Assembly (NCBI GenBank): GCA_037013495.1
Contig: CM072812.1
Location: 38,042,001-38,106,000, forward strand
From: Hippophae tibetana
Lineage: Eukaryota > Streptophyta > Magnoliopsida > Rosales > Elaeagnaceae
Direction of reading: 5' to 3'
DNA: 64,000 nt
The position numbers and the translations under genes are program-made. The notes under the pieces are model-generated. The model had not been told where the DNA came from. It was given only the letters and a program-made list of their open reading frames with translations, and made no database searches. How positions within the stretch are numbered: position 1 is the stretch's first letter; the number at the start of each line of letters is the position of its first letter. Positions 47,961 through 59,215 of the stretch are shown here, in pieces.

Positions 47961-49124
47961 TAAGATGTTAAACTAAGCGCTAGATGGGAGGAAACCCATC
48001 ATTGAAAGGTAAATTTTATTTTAAGCAATTTATTTTATTTTATGAGCACTTTGTTTATTTTATTGCATAAAATAATTACTTGTTAAGATGTGTTAGAGTA
48101 CTTATTTGTATGATTCAAATATGATGTTGGATGCAACTAGCATTCTACATCAAAATCCTTAACACATAAAGCAATTTGGTAACTTTTCTATTCCTTCTCT
48201 TTTTACAATTTGCATTTATTACATTGAGGACAATGTAAATTTTTGGTTGGGGGGTAGTAGGATGTAAAAGTTACACAAATTAGGAAAAAATTAAAATTTT
48301 TATAAACAAAGTGCCCTTATTTTGCTTATTTAGTGTGTATTTTCATATTAATTGTTTCTTTTAATTTATTAGTTTTCTTTTATATATGCGTGTTATTTTC
48401 TTTATTTGTGTGTTTAGGTAAATTAGAATAGTGTTCAAATTTTTGTCACTAAAATAATCATGTCTTAAAAATTAAGTTTAAGCAATGATTAGATCTTTTT
48501 ACATTATTAGATTAATTTCTAAAAAAACATATCATGAAGTAATATGATAATTAGTAAGTTTGTGTCATAACTAATATTTTATGATAAAATGTTGAAATAA
48601 AATGAACCCAAAATCGGTGTTTAGGAATCATATAGTGGAGACTACCCTTGTGAGATATTATTTGAGCCTTAATTACCTTTATTTTGAGTGAAATATTTTC
48701 TTTCTACTTGAAACACTTATTCTATTTTTTCAAAATTTTAGATGATCTCTATAGATATTAGCATTGAATGTATGAATTTTCTCATCTTAATAGTGTTGTA
48801 TATTTATTTTCATTTGCTTAGATTAAATGATTAAGTAGAAATTGATAGTATATGCCTTTATCTCATTCATGCATGACTTCTACCAAAAAGAGATAAATCT
48901 GGGGAACCAAAATCAAACAGAAAAAGGCACAAAATTAACCATTCACCAATATCCTACAAAAATGTATAATTTGTTCATGGGTTCACTCTCTAAAAAATAT
49001 GTTGAAAAATCTCTAAAAAAAAAAAAGAAAGAGAGATAAAGAATATATAGTATAATCTACATATTATGACCTTTTTAGCCCTAAATAATTGTGAGAGTTA
49101 GTTAGTACAAAAGAAATATAGGAA
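47961..49124 (+). other. Athila 3' region, first unit
   Basis: Starts with AAGCGCTAGATGGGAGGAAACCC, split by family-typical variation from AAGCATTGTATGGGAGGCAACCC at 51610. It contains the hairpin ACATTGAGGACAATGT at 48221-48236 followed by TTGGTTGGGGGGT. No protein recognised; no envelope-like frame. Confidence 0.65.
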
Positions 49125-50964
49125 TGATGAGTGCTCAAAAAGCACTAAAATTACCATGATTTTATGCACATTAATTGATTAAAAATATATATATTTATAT
49201 GTTTTATCATATATTTATATAAATTTGTCTTTTCGGAATCACGGGTATTTTTATTGTTTTTCAGGTATTTTGGCTTAAAAACGTAACTTAAAGACTCAAA
49301 GAGGAATACTTGAAGCAATACATCACAAATATATTAATAAATAAATGGGGAAATGTCAACAAATATGAAAAAATTGGACAAAATGGGTCAAAAAGGTCAA
49401 AAATGTCAAAAAGGAGAAAATCGTGCCCAGCTGCCCAACCGCGCGCCGAGCCACACGCGCAGCGCCCCACATCTGCGCCAAGCCGCACGCACCCCTGCGC
49501 GCAGCGCCAGCCCATCCGCACGCGCCTGTGCGCGCCCAGCTGCCTCCGCACGCGCCGACGCCCGTTTCGCCCCATTTTTCACGTGCAGCCGCCCCCATGA
49601 CGTCATCAATGACCTCACCATTTGCACTCCGTGTTTTTATATTTTTTCACTCACTTTTTCTCTCCATCCTCACCTATAAATACCTCCCTTCCCTTCACTT
49701 CTAAACACACCTCAAAATACATTCTTCTCTCTCTTTCTTTCTCTCTTTTCTTAGATTTTTAGTTTTTCTTAGTTTTTAGCTTTTCTTAGTTAATTTCTCT
49801 TATTTTTAGAGTTCTTCCCTTTTTGGGAAGAATTAGTTATGTTTTTGTAATTTTTTAGCTTTTTGATTCAATAAATGGGAGTGCAAATTCCGCTTGGAGG
49901 TTTTCCAACAACGAGAATAGCATCGAAGTTCTGTAAGGATTTTATTTTCTTTACAGTTATTTTTTATGCTTTATTCTTACATGTTATATTTAATTTGTCT
50001 GTGATTAAATTTAACTGTGCTGGCTGTTTATAAACATGATGTAATAATAATGTTGTTATGCTTGCGAAATATTAAATAGGTAAAAATCTCTAAAATGAAT
50101 TGATTTTATTTTTATTCAAGATTTTATATTAAGAATGTTAGAGAGAAATATATTATTTTTCATTACAAACTTAAATCTGAAAATTAGATTTTAAGGTTTA
50201 GTTATCCGGTCTGATTTAGAGTAGTGCTCTTTTATTTGTTGGTACAATCGCCCGGTAGTTAGAGTGAAGCTCTATTTCAAAAGTTTTTATAAGAATTATT
50301 ATCTGAAAATGTATTGACGACATGTTTTCAGTAGTGGTTTTAAAACTTGAAAGTTAGTACTCGGATAACTAAATTCTTAGTTTTAATTTGGACACCTTGA
50401 ATAAAGTTTAAACTGTCTAACCCCACCAAAGGTGGCATTTAAATGGTTCATTTTCAATCTCTTAGCAAAAGGAATTAATTTAATTAAACAAATTAGTTAT
50501 CAACCCCACCCATAGGTGTTAATTGATTTGTTTAGTTAACAAAGAATATCTAACCCCACCAAAGGTGGTATTCATACAAAAAAGGGAGAATCAATAAATA
50601 TCAATTCATATATTTAATAATCTAAATAATATGAGCAAGCATAATTAACTTAGTTATTATATCCATAAATACTCCGCCATTATAAACGATAAAATTTGCA
50701 TAAATGTTTATTGAATCTATGTTTATTTTTATGTTATTAGATTAGAAACACAAAAACCAAACTATCGTGACAGGATGTTTGGGATTTAATTTCGTTTTTA
50801 AAAGTTTGAATAATAAATTAAAAACCACATACATTCCTTCCTTAGATCGACCTTGGGAGTATACTTATCATTTTCTTCGAAATGATTTGTGCACTTGCGA
50901 GAGTTTTATAAATATTAAAATCAAAGTATTGGCAAGAATCGGCGATGCTGGTTTTCGCTCATCA
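49125..50964 (+). repeat. Solo LTR with target-site duplication
   Basis: 1840 bp, TGATGAGTGC...GCTCATCA, flanked on both sides by AGGAA (49120-49124 and 50965-50969). Related uninterrupted sequence at 41505-41540 (ATATAGGAAGTAATTCCC) shows the empty site. No internal element sequence accompanies it, so it is a solo LTR formed by LTR-LTR recombination. Its GC-rich block is the most CpG-rich of the family. Confidence 0.9.
49598..49681 (+). promoter_or_regulatory. LTR promoter: TGACGTCA and TATA box
   Basis: TGACGTCA at 49598-49605 and TATAAAT at 49675-49681; spacing 77 bp, as in the other copies. Confidence 0.7.
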
Positions 50965-50969
50965 AGGAA

Positions 50970-53584
50970 ATAATTCCCCTAGAAGTCATTGCATTTATTT
51001 TTCCTACACTTCTAATAGATATATATCTTGAATTTTTTTATTAATGAGTTTGATTGATAAATAAAAATAATATATATGATATATATTTTTATAATTTATA
51101 CATTCAATTCCTTTCATAAGATCAAACTTATGTACTATTTTTAGCCTTTCTTCTTTTATAAGTATGCAAACTTATTAGTTCATTTACAAACATAAATTTT
51201 ATTCTCATACGCCTTAGTATGAGTGCTTAAACCTATAGGATTTAGTGAATTGAGAGTATTGACTTATGAGGAGTAGAATCGAAGCGAATTTGGAATCCTA
51301 ACACTGAAATTGGGGGAAGTGGAAACAAAACATTTTATCATAAAAGGATGTAGTTTCTTTGTTAGATCTAGGTACAAATGTGTTTTGATGCCTTAGTTAT
51401 TTGACGTGTGCCTAGAATGAGTTATCTAAAACACACAATCATATCCTTAATTTTAAGTAAATAAAAGTTTGAAAATCCATAGGCATGACTTAGAAAGTAT
51501 AGGTATATAAACTTGTCCTACCAGCCGATTTGATTGACTCAATGATGTGGGGACATTGAGTTTATTTAAAATAAAATCCCCCAAGTTATGTTTTGCTAAG
51601 ATATTAAACTAAGCATTGTATGGGAGGCAACCCATCATTTACTGTAATTTTTGTTTATTTGTTTTATTTATTTAATTTTTTTTGTTTATTTTAGTTTAAT
51701 TGCATGTGAACAATTTTCGAATTATAAAACTAAAAATATTTGTTGAGATGTTAGAAGCTTACAACAATCTGTCTGTGTCGACTTTAATAATGAACACAAT
51801 AGATGCACCTATATTTCTCCATCACTACTTGCACATTCTCAAGAAATAGGTAACTTTTCTTCTCTTTTCTATTTATCTTTAATTTACAATTGTTTCATTG
51901 AAGACAATGTAAGTTCTAGGTTAGGGGTGGTGAAAAGTTACCATGCTTAATTTCAAAAAATTTAATGTTCACATTTTCATTTTTATTGTGTTTGATTTTA
52001 TTTTCTTTGTGTGATTTAGTAATTTTTAGAATTTTAGGATTAGTTTTAAAAAATTTCTCACAAAAATTTATCATTTCTTTAACTTAAATTTAAGTAAATA
52101 GTTAAGTATTTTACACTGTTAGATTAATTATTTTTGAAAACATATCATGGAGTATATGGTAATTAGTTAGTTTTTTCATAAGTAATATTTCATGATAAAG
52201 TGTGAAAATTATAATGAACCTAAAATTAGTGTTTAGGAATCAATAGTGGAGATTATCCGTGGAGATTACCCTTGTGAAATATAATTTGAGCCTAATTTCC
52301 TTTATTCTGAGTGAAATATATTTTTTCTATTCCAAACACATTTCTTATTTCTTCAAATTTGTAGATGATCTCTATAGGTATTAGCATTGAATGTACGAAT
52401 TTTCTCATCTTAATAGAGTTTCGTATATTTATTTTTATTATTTGCTTAGATGAAATGATTTAAGTAGAAATTGATAGTATATGTCTTTATCTCATTCATG
52501 CATGACTTCTACCAAAAGGAGACATATATGGGGTTATCTAAACCAAAATCAAACAGAAATAGCACAAAATTAACCACCAACCAAAATCCTACAAAAATGT
52601 ACAATCTGTACATAGGTCCCCTCTCTAAAAACAACATGTTCAAAAATCTCTTAAAAAAATACAGAGATAAATAATATATAATATAATAGACATACTATGA
52701 CCTATATAGTCTACAAAGTTGTGAGAAAAAGGCTAATTACAAAAGAAAGTTAGAGAAAATAATTCCCCAAGTCATTGCATTTAATTTTGCTACACTTCTA
52801 AAAGACATATATCTTGAAATTTTTTTCTTATTAAGTTTGATTGATGCATGAAAATAATATATATGATATCTTTATAATTTATACATTCGATTCCTTTCAT
52901 TAGATCAAAATTATGCACAATTTTTGAGATTTTCTTCTTTTATAAGTATGCGAACTTATTAGTTCATTTCTAAATATGAATTCTATTTGCATACATCTTA
53001 GTATGAGTGGTTGAACCCATAAGATTCAGTGAATTGAGAGTATTGACTTGTTAGGAATAGAGTCAAAGCGAATTCGAATTTCTGACACTGAAATTAGGTA
53101 AATTTAAATTGAAACATTTTTTAAATGAAGTATGAAAATGATTTTCAACTAATTATTATTATGAACTATGACTGTTTAAAAAGTTTAAAATAACTTATAC
53201 TCATATATTTTATTTATGATCTTAAAGGAGATTAAAAAGCATGAGATATTTTCATGTTTTGTTTTCTTGTTTTATTTTGTTTTATTATTAAGTTAATTTT
53301 TGATTTTATTTTGTTATAATTTTAGTTTTTTATTTGTTTATTTTTTTTTATTTCTTTTTACTATTTACATTTAATTAAATGTTTGTGGGTATAATTGCTG
53401 AAAACACTCACGAGACTTAAACTCATCTACTAGGGCAACCTAGGGGTTTAAAGGCTCATTGCATACGATAAATGTAATTGTGTCAATCAACGGAATTGAT
53501 TTAAGATAGTTTAATTTATAATTTTTATTTTAGTTTTTATCGTTTCTTTTGCTAAGGGACTAGCAAGAAGCTAGTTGTGGGTTG
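50970..53584 (+). other. Athila 3' region, end of first and second unit
   Basis: 50970-51345 continues the first unit interrupted by the solo LTR. From about 51350 a second, homologous unit begins (TTTTGATGCC, AAGCATTGTATGGGAGGCAACCC, mutated hairpin TCATTGAAGACAATGT at 51895-51910) and runs to a GTTGTGGGTTG tract before the LTR at 53585. No coding sequence. Confidence 0.65.
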
Positions 53585-55392
53585 TGATGAGTGCTTAAAA
53601 AGTACTAAAATTACTATGATTTAATGTACTTTGATTGATTAAATAAATTTATATTTGTATGATTTTTCATATTTTTATATAAATTTCTATTTTTGGAATC
53701 ACATGTATTTTTATTATTTTCCAAGTATTTTTGTTTAAAAATAACTTAAATATTCGAAGAAAAATACTGGAGGCAATACATCACAAATATGTTGAGAAAA
53801 TAATTAAGAAATGTAAAAAAAATAGAAAAATTGGACAAAATAGGTCAAAATGTCAAAATTGTCGGCACCCGCAGGCGCATGCATAGCCAACACACGCCCG
53901 TGTGCCTCGCGCACAACAAGTACATGTATGCGCCTATCCCATGCACCCACACGCATGTCACGTTGAGTCCCGTGTGCCAACGCCCATCTGCCGCAAATTT
54001 CGCCCCCACATGCATGCCAACCTGTTGAAACGAGTCCAAAATACATTTTTGAGACATTTTCCCACTTTTTTTGACCTTTTTCTTATCTATAAGATGACTC
54101 TCTCTCCCATTGTAAAAATCATCCCAAAAATCACACATTTCTCTCTTTCTCTCTCTAGACAGCTTTCTTAATTTTTTTGGTTTTAAAGTTCTTCTCTTTT
54201 TTAGAAGAACTAGTTATGCTTTTTTAGATTTCTAGTTTTTGATTTAATAAACGGAAATGCAAATCCATTTGAAGTTTTTCCAAAAAAAAATTAGCTTCAA
54301 AGTTCTATAAGGATTCTTTTGAGGTATAATTTTAAAATATATTCTTACAGTTATTTTTATGTTTGATTCATATATGTTATATTTAATTTATCTGTGATTA
54401 AATTTAATATGAATGACTATTTATAAATATGATATAATAATAACGTTGTTATACTTGGGAAATATTAAATAGGTAAAACATTTATATATAATAAATTGAT
54501 TTTTTTATTTAATATTTTATGTTAAAGATGTTAGAGAGAAATATATTATTTTTTATTACAAACTTAAATCTTAAAATTAGATTTTAAGGTTCAATTATCC
54601 GATCTAATTTAGAGTAGTGCTTTTTTTTTGTTGATACAATCGCCCAATAGTTAGAGTAAAACTCTATTTCATAAGTTTTTATAAGAACTATTATTCGAAA
54701 ATGTATTGATAACATATTTTCAATAACAATTTTAAAACTTGAAAGTTAATACTCGGATAATTAAATTCTTAGGTTTAATTTGGATATCTTGAATAAAGTT
54801 TAAAATATCTAACCCCACCAAAGGTGGTATTTAAATAGTTCATTTTTAATCTCTTAAAATAAAAGAATTAATTTAATTAACCAAATTAATTATCGACCTC
54901 ACCCATAGGTGTTAATTGATTTGTTTAATTAACAAATAATATCTAATTTCACCAAAGGTGGTATCTATATAAAAAAAGAGAATTAATAAATATCAATTTA
55001 TATATTTAATAACCTAAATAATATGAGCAATCATAATTAACTTAATTATTATATCCATAAATACTAAACTCTTATGAATGATAAAAAAAATGCATAATTA
55101 TTTATCGAATCCATATCTATGTTTATTTTTTTTATTGTTATTAGATAGAGGAAACACAAAAAAATTAAAAATATCATGACATAATGTTTAGGATTTAATT
55201 TCATTTTCAAAAGTTTGAATAATAAATTAAAAACCACATATATTCTTTCCTTAGATCAACCTTGGGAGTATACTTGTCATTTGCTATAAAATGATTTGTG
55301 CACTCACGAGAGTTTTACAAATATAAAACAAATATAAAACAAAAGTACGTGCAAGATCGGTATTGCTAACCGAAGTTAGTCTTGTCTCACCA
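53585..55392 (+). repeat. 3' LTR, likely chimeric duplication junction
   Basis: 1808 bp from TGATGAGTGCTTAAAAAG to TGTCTCACCA. The part after about 54279 is nearly identical to the truncated LTR at 17372-18499; the part before is not found at 17 kb. The upstream promoter differs from other copies: TATAAG at 54088-54093, and the TGACGTCA site is gone. Confidence 0.85.
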
Positions 55393-55687
55393 AGGAGCAT
55401 AGAACAGCCTTAGGATGGACTATTTTTAACATAAAAGGTATAAGTCCATCCATTTGCATGCACAAGATTCTAATGGAGTAACTTTACAAACCATTCATTG
55501 AGCCCCAAAGAAGATTAAATCCAGTAATGAATGAAGTTGTGAGAGCCAAAATTTTGAAGCTTTTAATTGTTGAAATTATTTATGCTATTTCAAATAGCTC
55601 ATAGGTGAGTCCAGTGCAGATTGTACCAAAAAAAGGTGAAATTACGGTGGTGAAAAATGAAAACAATGAGTTTATTCCTACAAGAAT
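55393..55687 (+). pseudogene. Athila reverse transcriptase fragment, second copy
   Basis: Duplicate of 18500-18794 with the same in-frame stop in SNSS-stop-VSPVQ. It ends at FIPTR against the host 25-mer at 55688-55712. Confidence 0.88.
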
Positions 55688-55898
55688 GAGAGAATTCTTT
55701 GATTGTTTATCAAGAAACAAAAAAACAGAAATTACAATGTGTTTGACAGAACAAAACTTATTTAAGTGATTCATAGCAAAATTGGAAGGGAAAGAAGGCA
55801 TAATTGAGCGAAGTCTTAACATATAACAGTTATGATCATGGCTAATTTATAATACTAGTCCAAAGGTAACTAATAAAGGTAAGGTAATAGCAACTAAT

Positions 55899-58226
55899 CT
55901 AGATTTTGTTTAGAAAAGAATTTGGGCCAATAGGGATTGGGATTTCCACCGTCACTTCCAACATGAGGAGGACTTTCTTCATTGAAGGACGAATAGATGG
56001 CTCATCCTGGATGCACCAAAGCGCAACTTTAACCATTCTTTCCAATTCCTTCTTGTCTATCATTTCATTGCCCACCAGTTTACCCAACTGACCATTATCA
56101 AAACAGATCCATACCCATTCATCCAAAACAGCTTCTTCTTCAGAGAGATTCCAGTCCACATTCTTCCTGCAACATATGATCTCCAACAGTACAATGCCAA
56201 AGCTGTAAACATCTGCTTTGACCGTAATAGGCAGTTTTTTATGCCATTCTGGAGCAACATACCCTCTTGTGCCTCTGATGCCTGTATAGGTTTTGGTTTG
56301 ATCTGGCTTTAGCAACTTTGCCAATCCAAAGTCGGAAATTCTTGGACATCCATATTCATCCATGAGTATGTTTTGGGGCTTAATGTCACAATGGATGATT
56401 TGAGTCCCACAATCTTCATGTAAATAGAGAACTCCTCTTGCTATATTGCAAGAAATTCTCACCCTTTCATCCCAACAAGGTTTGTTTTCTGGGGTAAAAA
56501 GTGTATCTGCAAGTGATCCATTCCTCATATATTCATACACCAAAAGCCTATTTTGTCCCTCGTGGCAAAACCCCAGTAAACAGACCAAATTTTTGTGATG
56601 GGTTCTCCCAATAACTTTTATCTCACTCTGAAACTCTTTTTCACCTTCCTCCAGTTCTTTCTGTAGTCTTTTGATTGCAACAACCTTTTCGGTCTTCAAA
56701 ATTTTCCCTTTATAAACTGTACCAAATGAACCTCTTCCAATCTCTTCTTTGAAATCATCAGTCATAGCCTCTATCTCTGTGTAGGTATATGATCGCAGGC
56801 AAAAATCCTCGCTTAATTCAACATCATTGTTGGGAGTTATTTTCTTATATGTATGACTTTTCAGCAACACAATTATGGAAACTACCAACATGGAAGACCC
56901 CAAGGCAACTGATATCAAACTGATAATCAATATGTCCTTACGAATCTTTTTGTTGCTTTTTCTCGGAATATTAGCGTACGCAGCAGGAGTAGATATGGGT
57001 TTACCTACCTTGATTAAAGCTACGTTTGAATTAATTTGGTCTCTTCTTCCGAATTTCAAAGGAAGTCTTTGCTTTTTGCAATTTCCATCTTTATAAAATG
57101 CAGCTTCGCAATTACAGTCACCCAAACAAGCTTGTTTGCAACCTTCTATCGCAGTTGTTGACAAAATCTGATAAGGAACATCTTCCCATACTGTGTTTTG
57201 CACATCTTCCATTTCAAATGAAGGATTCTCGTTGTGATTTTCACAACTATCTGCTATGAAGTTCCTCTCACAACCTAAAATCCAATTTCCTTGGTCAACA
57301 GGTCTGTATCCTGGAAGGCATCTACAGTCAGCTCCCGTATCATTAAGTACACAAAATCCATTTAAGCCACATAGACCCTTAGGGTTGCATTTATCATTTG
57401 GAGGTGACCACTGGATTGACCAGCTGCTACTATTGTCGGTTACGTCATACGAATACACATGGAATACTCCATCTGCATCAATTGTCATACGAAAGATGGT
57501 GTCTTTTGAAAAATTTCCTCCGTTAGTTATATTCTTAATGTTTGAACCAGTTCTGTTGAGCAAGTACAGACTGCCATCAGCACCAAAATTCAGAGTTACA
57601 TTCGGTCCACTCCCAGAAGTCCCAGTTGAATAATAAGCATCTTCTGGTGTAGTTGGAGTAGTTTCAATTGGGTACTGAACAAGGTTTCCGTCTTGTTGCA
57701 TGACAAGTTGAAAAAAGCCTTTTGAGTGATCAGAATTTGAAATGCTAGAAATTAGTTTTTTGTCTCCAAGCAAACGTTGAGTTGGTAAAAGAGTATCTGT
57801 TGGGTAGTCAAAACTTTGCCAAATGATTTTCCCATCAGTTTTGTAAAACACAAAATTACCCGAATCAAGCATGGAAGCAGAAGTAGCTAACATAAGGGGA
57901 TCTCCTATGTCAATTTGGCCTTCTGTTGATTGCAAAGAAAGACTGCCTGTGTTTGTGAAAAGTATAGTGGCATTGGTGCTTACTGGCGGGCTGTCCCTGT
58001 TTGCAGTCCAAACAACAGTCTTTGCTGGAATTCCAACTATAAAAATCCCAACAGCATAGCCGTTTCCTTGCTTGTAAAATCCAAAGGCGAAGAGTCCAGA
58101 ATTTGACAACCAAGGAGAGCTGGTAGGTGTTAGAGAAGAGCCTCGGATTATGTTAGATTGTCGTTTTTGTGCTTCAGCAATAATTGCAAGTAGAGAGGCA
58201 AAGAGGAAGAACCTGATAAAAGCCAT
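55899..58226 (-). CDS. G-type lectin S-receptor-like Ser/Thr kinase (LECRK-like)
   Basis: Intact, single-exon gene of 775 residues, the usual length for LECRK-type kinases. Signal peptide ~1-19; B-lectin (bulb-type mannose-binding) domain ~28-150 with VVWTANRDSP (71-80) and WQSFDYPTDTLLP (136-148); EGF-like cysteines ~280-303; PAN/apple-like cysteine region ~328-405; one membrane helix ~431-455; kinase ~493-765. Kinase motifs: IGRGSFGTVYKG (496-507), VAIK with K519, E535, HCDIKPQN with D614, DFG 632-634, APE 658-660. HCD instead of HRD makes it a non-RD kinase, a type linked to immune receptors. Expected at the plasma membrane, sensing an unknown ligand. Start ATG gives the complete signal peptide. 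A split duplicate lies at 19006-26717. Downstream it is bordered by an Athila fragment, upstream by a truncated CACTA element only ~185 bp away. Confidence 0.97.
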   Translation of the reverse strand: MAFIRFFLFASLLAIIAEAQKRQSNIIRGSSLTPTSSPWLSNSGLFAFGFYKQGNGYAVGIFIVGIPAKTVVWTANRDSPPVSTNATILFTNTGSLSLQSTEGQIDIGDPLMLATSASMLDSGNFVFYKTDGKIIWQSFDYPTDTLLPTQRLLGDKKLISSISNSDHSKGFFQLVMQQDGNLVQYPIETTPTTPEDAYYSTGTSGSGPNVTLNFGADGSLYLLNRTGSNIKNITNGGNFSKDTIFRMTIDADGVFHVYSYDVTDNSSSWSIQWSPPNDKCNPKGLCGLNGFCVLNDTGADCRCLPGYRPVDQGNWILGCERNFIADSCENHNENPSFEMEDVQNTVWEDVPYQILSTTAIEGCKQACLGDCNCEAAFYKDGNCKKQRLPLKFGRRDQINSNVALIKVGKPISTPAAYANIPRKSNKKIRKDILIISLISVALGSSMLVVSIIVLLKSHTYKKITPNNDVELSEDFCLRSYTYTEIEAMTDDFKEEIGRGSFGTVYKGKILKTEKVVAIKRLQKELEEGEKEFQSEIKVIGRTHHKNLVCLLGFCHEGQNRLLVYEYMRNGSLADTLFTPENKPCWDERVRISCNIARGVLYLHEDCGTQIIHCDIKPQNILMDEYGCPRISDFGLAKLLKPDQTKTYTGIRGTRGYVAPEWHKKLPITVKADVYSFGIVLLEIICCRKNVDWNLSEEEAVLDEWVWICFDNGQLGKLVGNEMIDKKELERMVKVALWCIQDEPSIRPSMKKVLLMLEVTVEIPIPIGPNSFLNKI

Positions 58227-58410
58227 TGGAGTATGAACTGTGTAAATCTATCTTCCTCTTGTTTTTTTTGGTAGTTCTTTCACTTTAATAAGCATAATTA
58301 ATATTTGTATGGACAGGACGTGTTGACTTGAATTGCCGTAACCTGTGGTTTGTTCAAAGTAGAATAAATTGGTTCTATATTGTGGAAAACAAAGTCTTCA
58401 AGTTACAGAC
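58227..58410 (-). promoter_or_regulatory. Remaining 5' flank of the lectin kinase gene
   Basis: 183 bases shared with 26718-26900, containing a polypurine run (58259-58268 on the - strand) near the start codon and AT-rich sequence. Beyond 58410 the sequence is CACTA interior. The promoter of this copy is therefore short or supplied by transposon DNA. No confident TATA box chosen. Confidence 0.45.
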
Positions 58411-58572
58411 GAGCTTGTGGATGGGTGATTTGAACTGCGAGAGGTTCAGAAACTACAGAACCACATAGATAGGGTGTGGAGTCTCGCTTGGAATCCAGCG
58501 ATTGGTATTGATGGCGTTCCCTCTGTTTTTGCTTCTTGTAGTGGTGATAAGACCATTCGTATTTGGGAGTAG
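58411..58572 (+). pseudogene. Captured CIAO1-like fragment, start codon lost
   Basis: Equivalent to 32699-32862 but begins at GAGCTTGTGG, the ATG having been removed by the deletion. It keeps RVWSLAWNPAIGIDG and SCSGDKTIRIWE and the TAG at 58570-58572. Confidence 0.85.
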
Positions 58573-58794
58573 AGCCACTCTTCCTCTTCTTCATCTTGGA
58601 ACTGCAAGGTTCATTTGTTCCTTCGTTTAAATTCTTTTATTTTCATACATTTATGCTATTTTTGGTTGCTTATAATATTTTGGGAGAATCAGAAGATGTA
58701 ATTTAAGTTGCTTTAGGGTTTTAAATTATGAAAAGCAATATTTTGGGCGATAATTTTAAAAAAACCTTTTTGTTAGGTACCAAATATAACCTTT

Positions 58795-59215
58795 TTGTTA
58801 GGTACCAAATATAGTTTCTTATGCGAATTGCTGGAAAAGGCTAAAGAAATTTTCTTGGAAATGAAAGGTAGGGGGATTGTCCCTAATGTAATTGTTTATA
58901 ATTATTTGATACATAGTTTTTGCTATAAAGGGAATTTGGAATATGCTAAAAGCTTATTGAACGAGATGGTAGAAGAAAGTGTTCATCCTAACGCAGTAAC
59001 CTTTAACATCTTAAATCTAATGTTTGTGCTTGCAGTTTTGATGTGTTGATTAATTTGAGGATAATAGAAGCCTTAAACCTCTACTGGGAAATTATTAACA
59101 AGGGTGTTAGGCCTTCAATAAGAATATATATTTCATTATTAGCTGGTCTTTTCAAGGTTGGTAAGGTTGATGATACATAATATTTTTAATGAGATGCAAG
59201 GTCTTGGTATAGATA
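58795..59215 (+). pseudogene. Captured PPR fragment, second copy
   Basis: Duplicate of the PPR piece at 33092-33480. A 26-bp stretch (ACCTTTTTGTTAGGTACCAA...) is tandemly duplicated just upstream (58768-58819), a change specific to this copy. PPR motifs and frameshift as in the first copy. Confidence 0.82.

Larger units (their letters stand above)
35857..55392 (+). mobile_element. Athila-like Ty3/gypsy element with nested insertions
   Basis: Read past the insertions, the + strand carries Gag C-terminus and protease (35900-37357), RT, RNase H and integrase (43987-47800), a long non-coding 3' region (47800-53584) and a 3' LTR (53585-55392). The 5' LTR and first part of gag are missing at the left. 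Insertions: a related LTR element (37358-43981), a Harbinger-like MITE (45041-46071) and a solo LTR (49125-50964). All coding parts carry stops. Assignment to Athila rests on the protease-RT sequence (LGRPFMATTK-like site, FMDDFSIFG) and the CATTGAGGACAATG hairpin region. That the LTR at 53585 belongs to this element is inferred from the GGGTTG tract before it. Confidence 0.75.

Noticed and set aside
49288-49704. Several overlapping open frames on both strands (also 37503-37956, 53804-54171, 63231-63684)
   Set aside because: They lie in the GC-rich block of the LTRs, are open in up to five frames at once because the block has few A/T-rich stop codons, and share no protein similarity between LTR copies.
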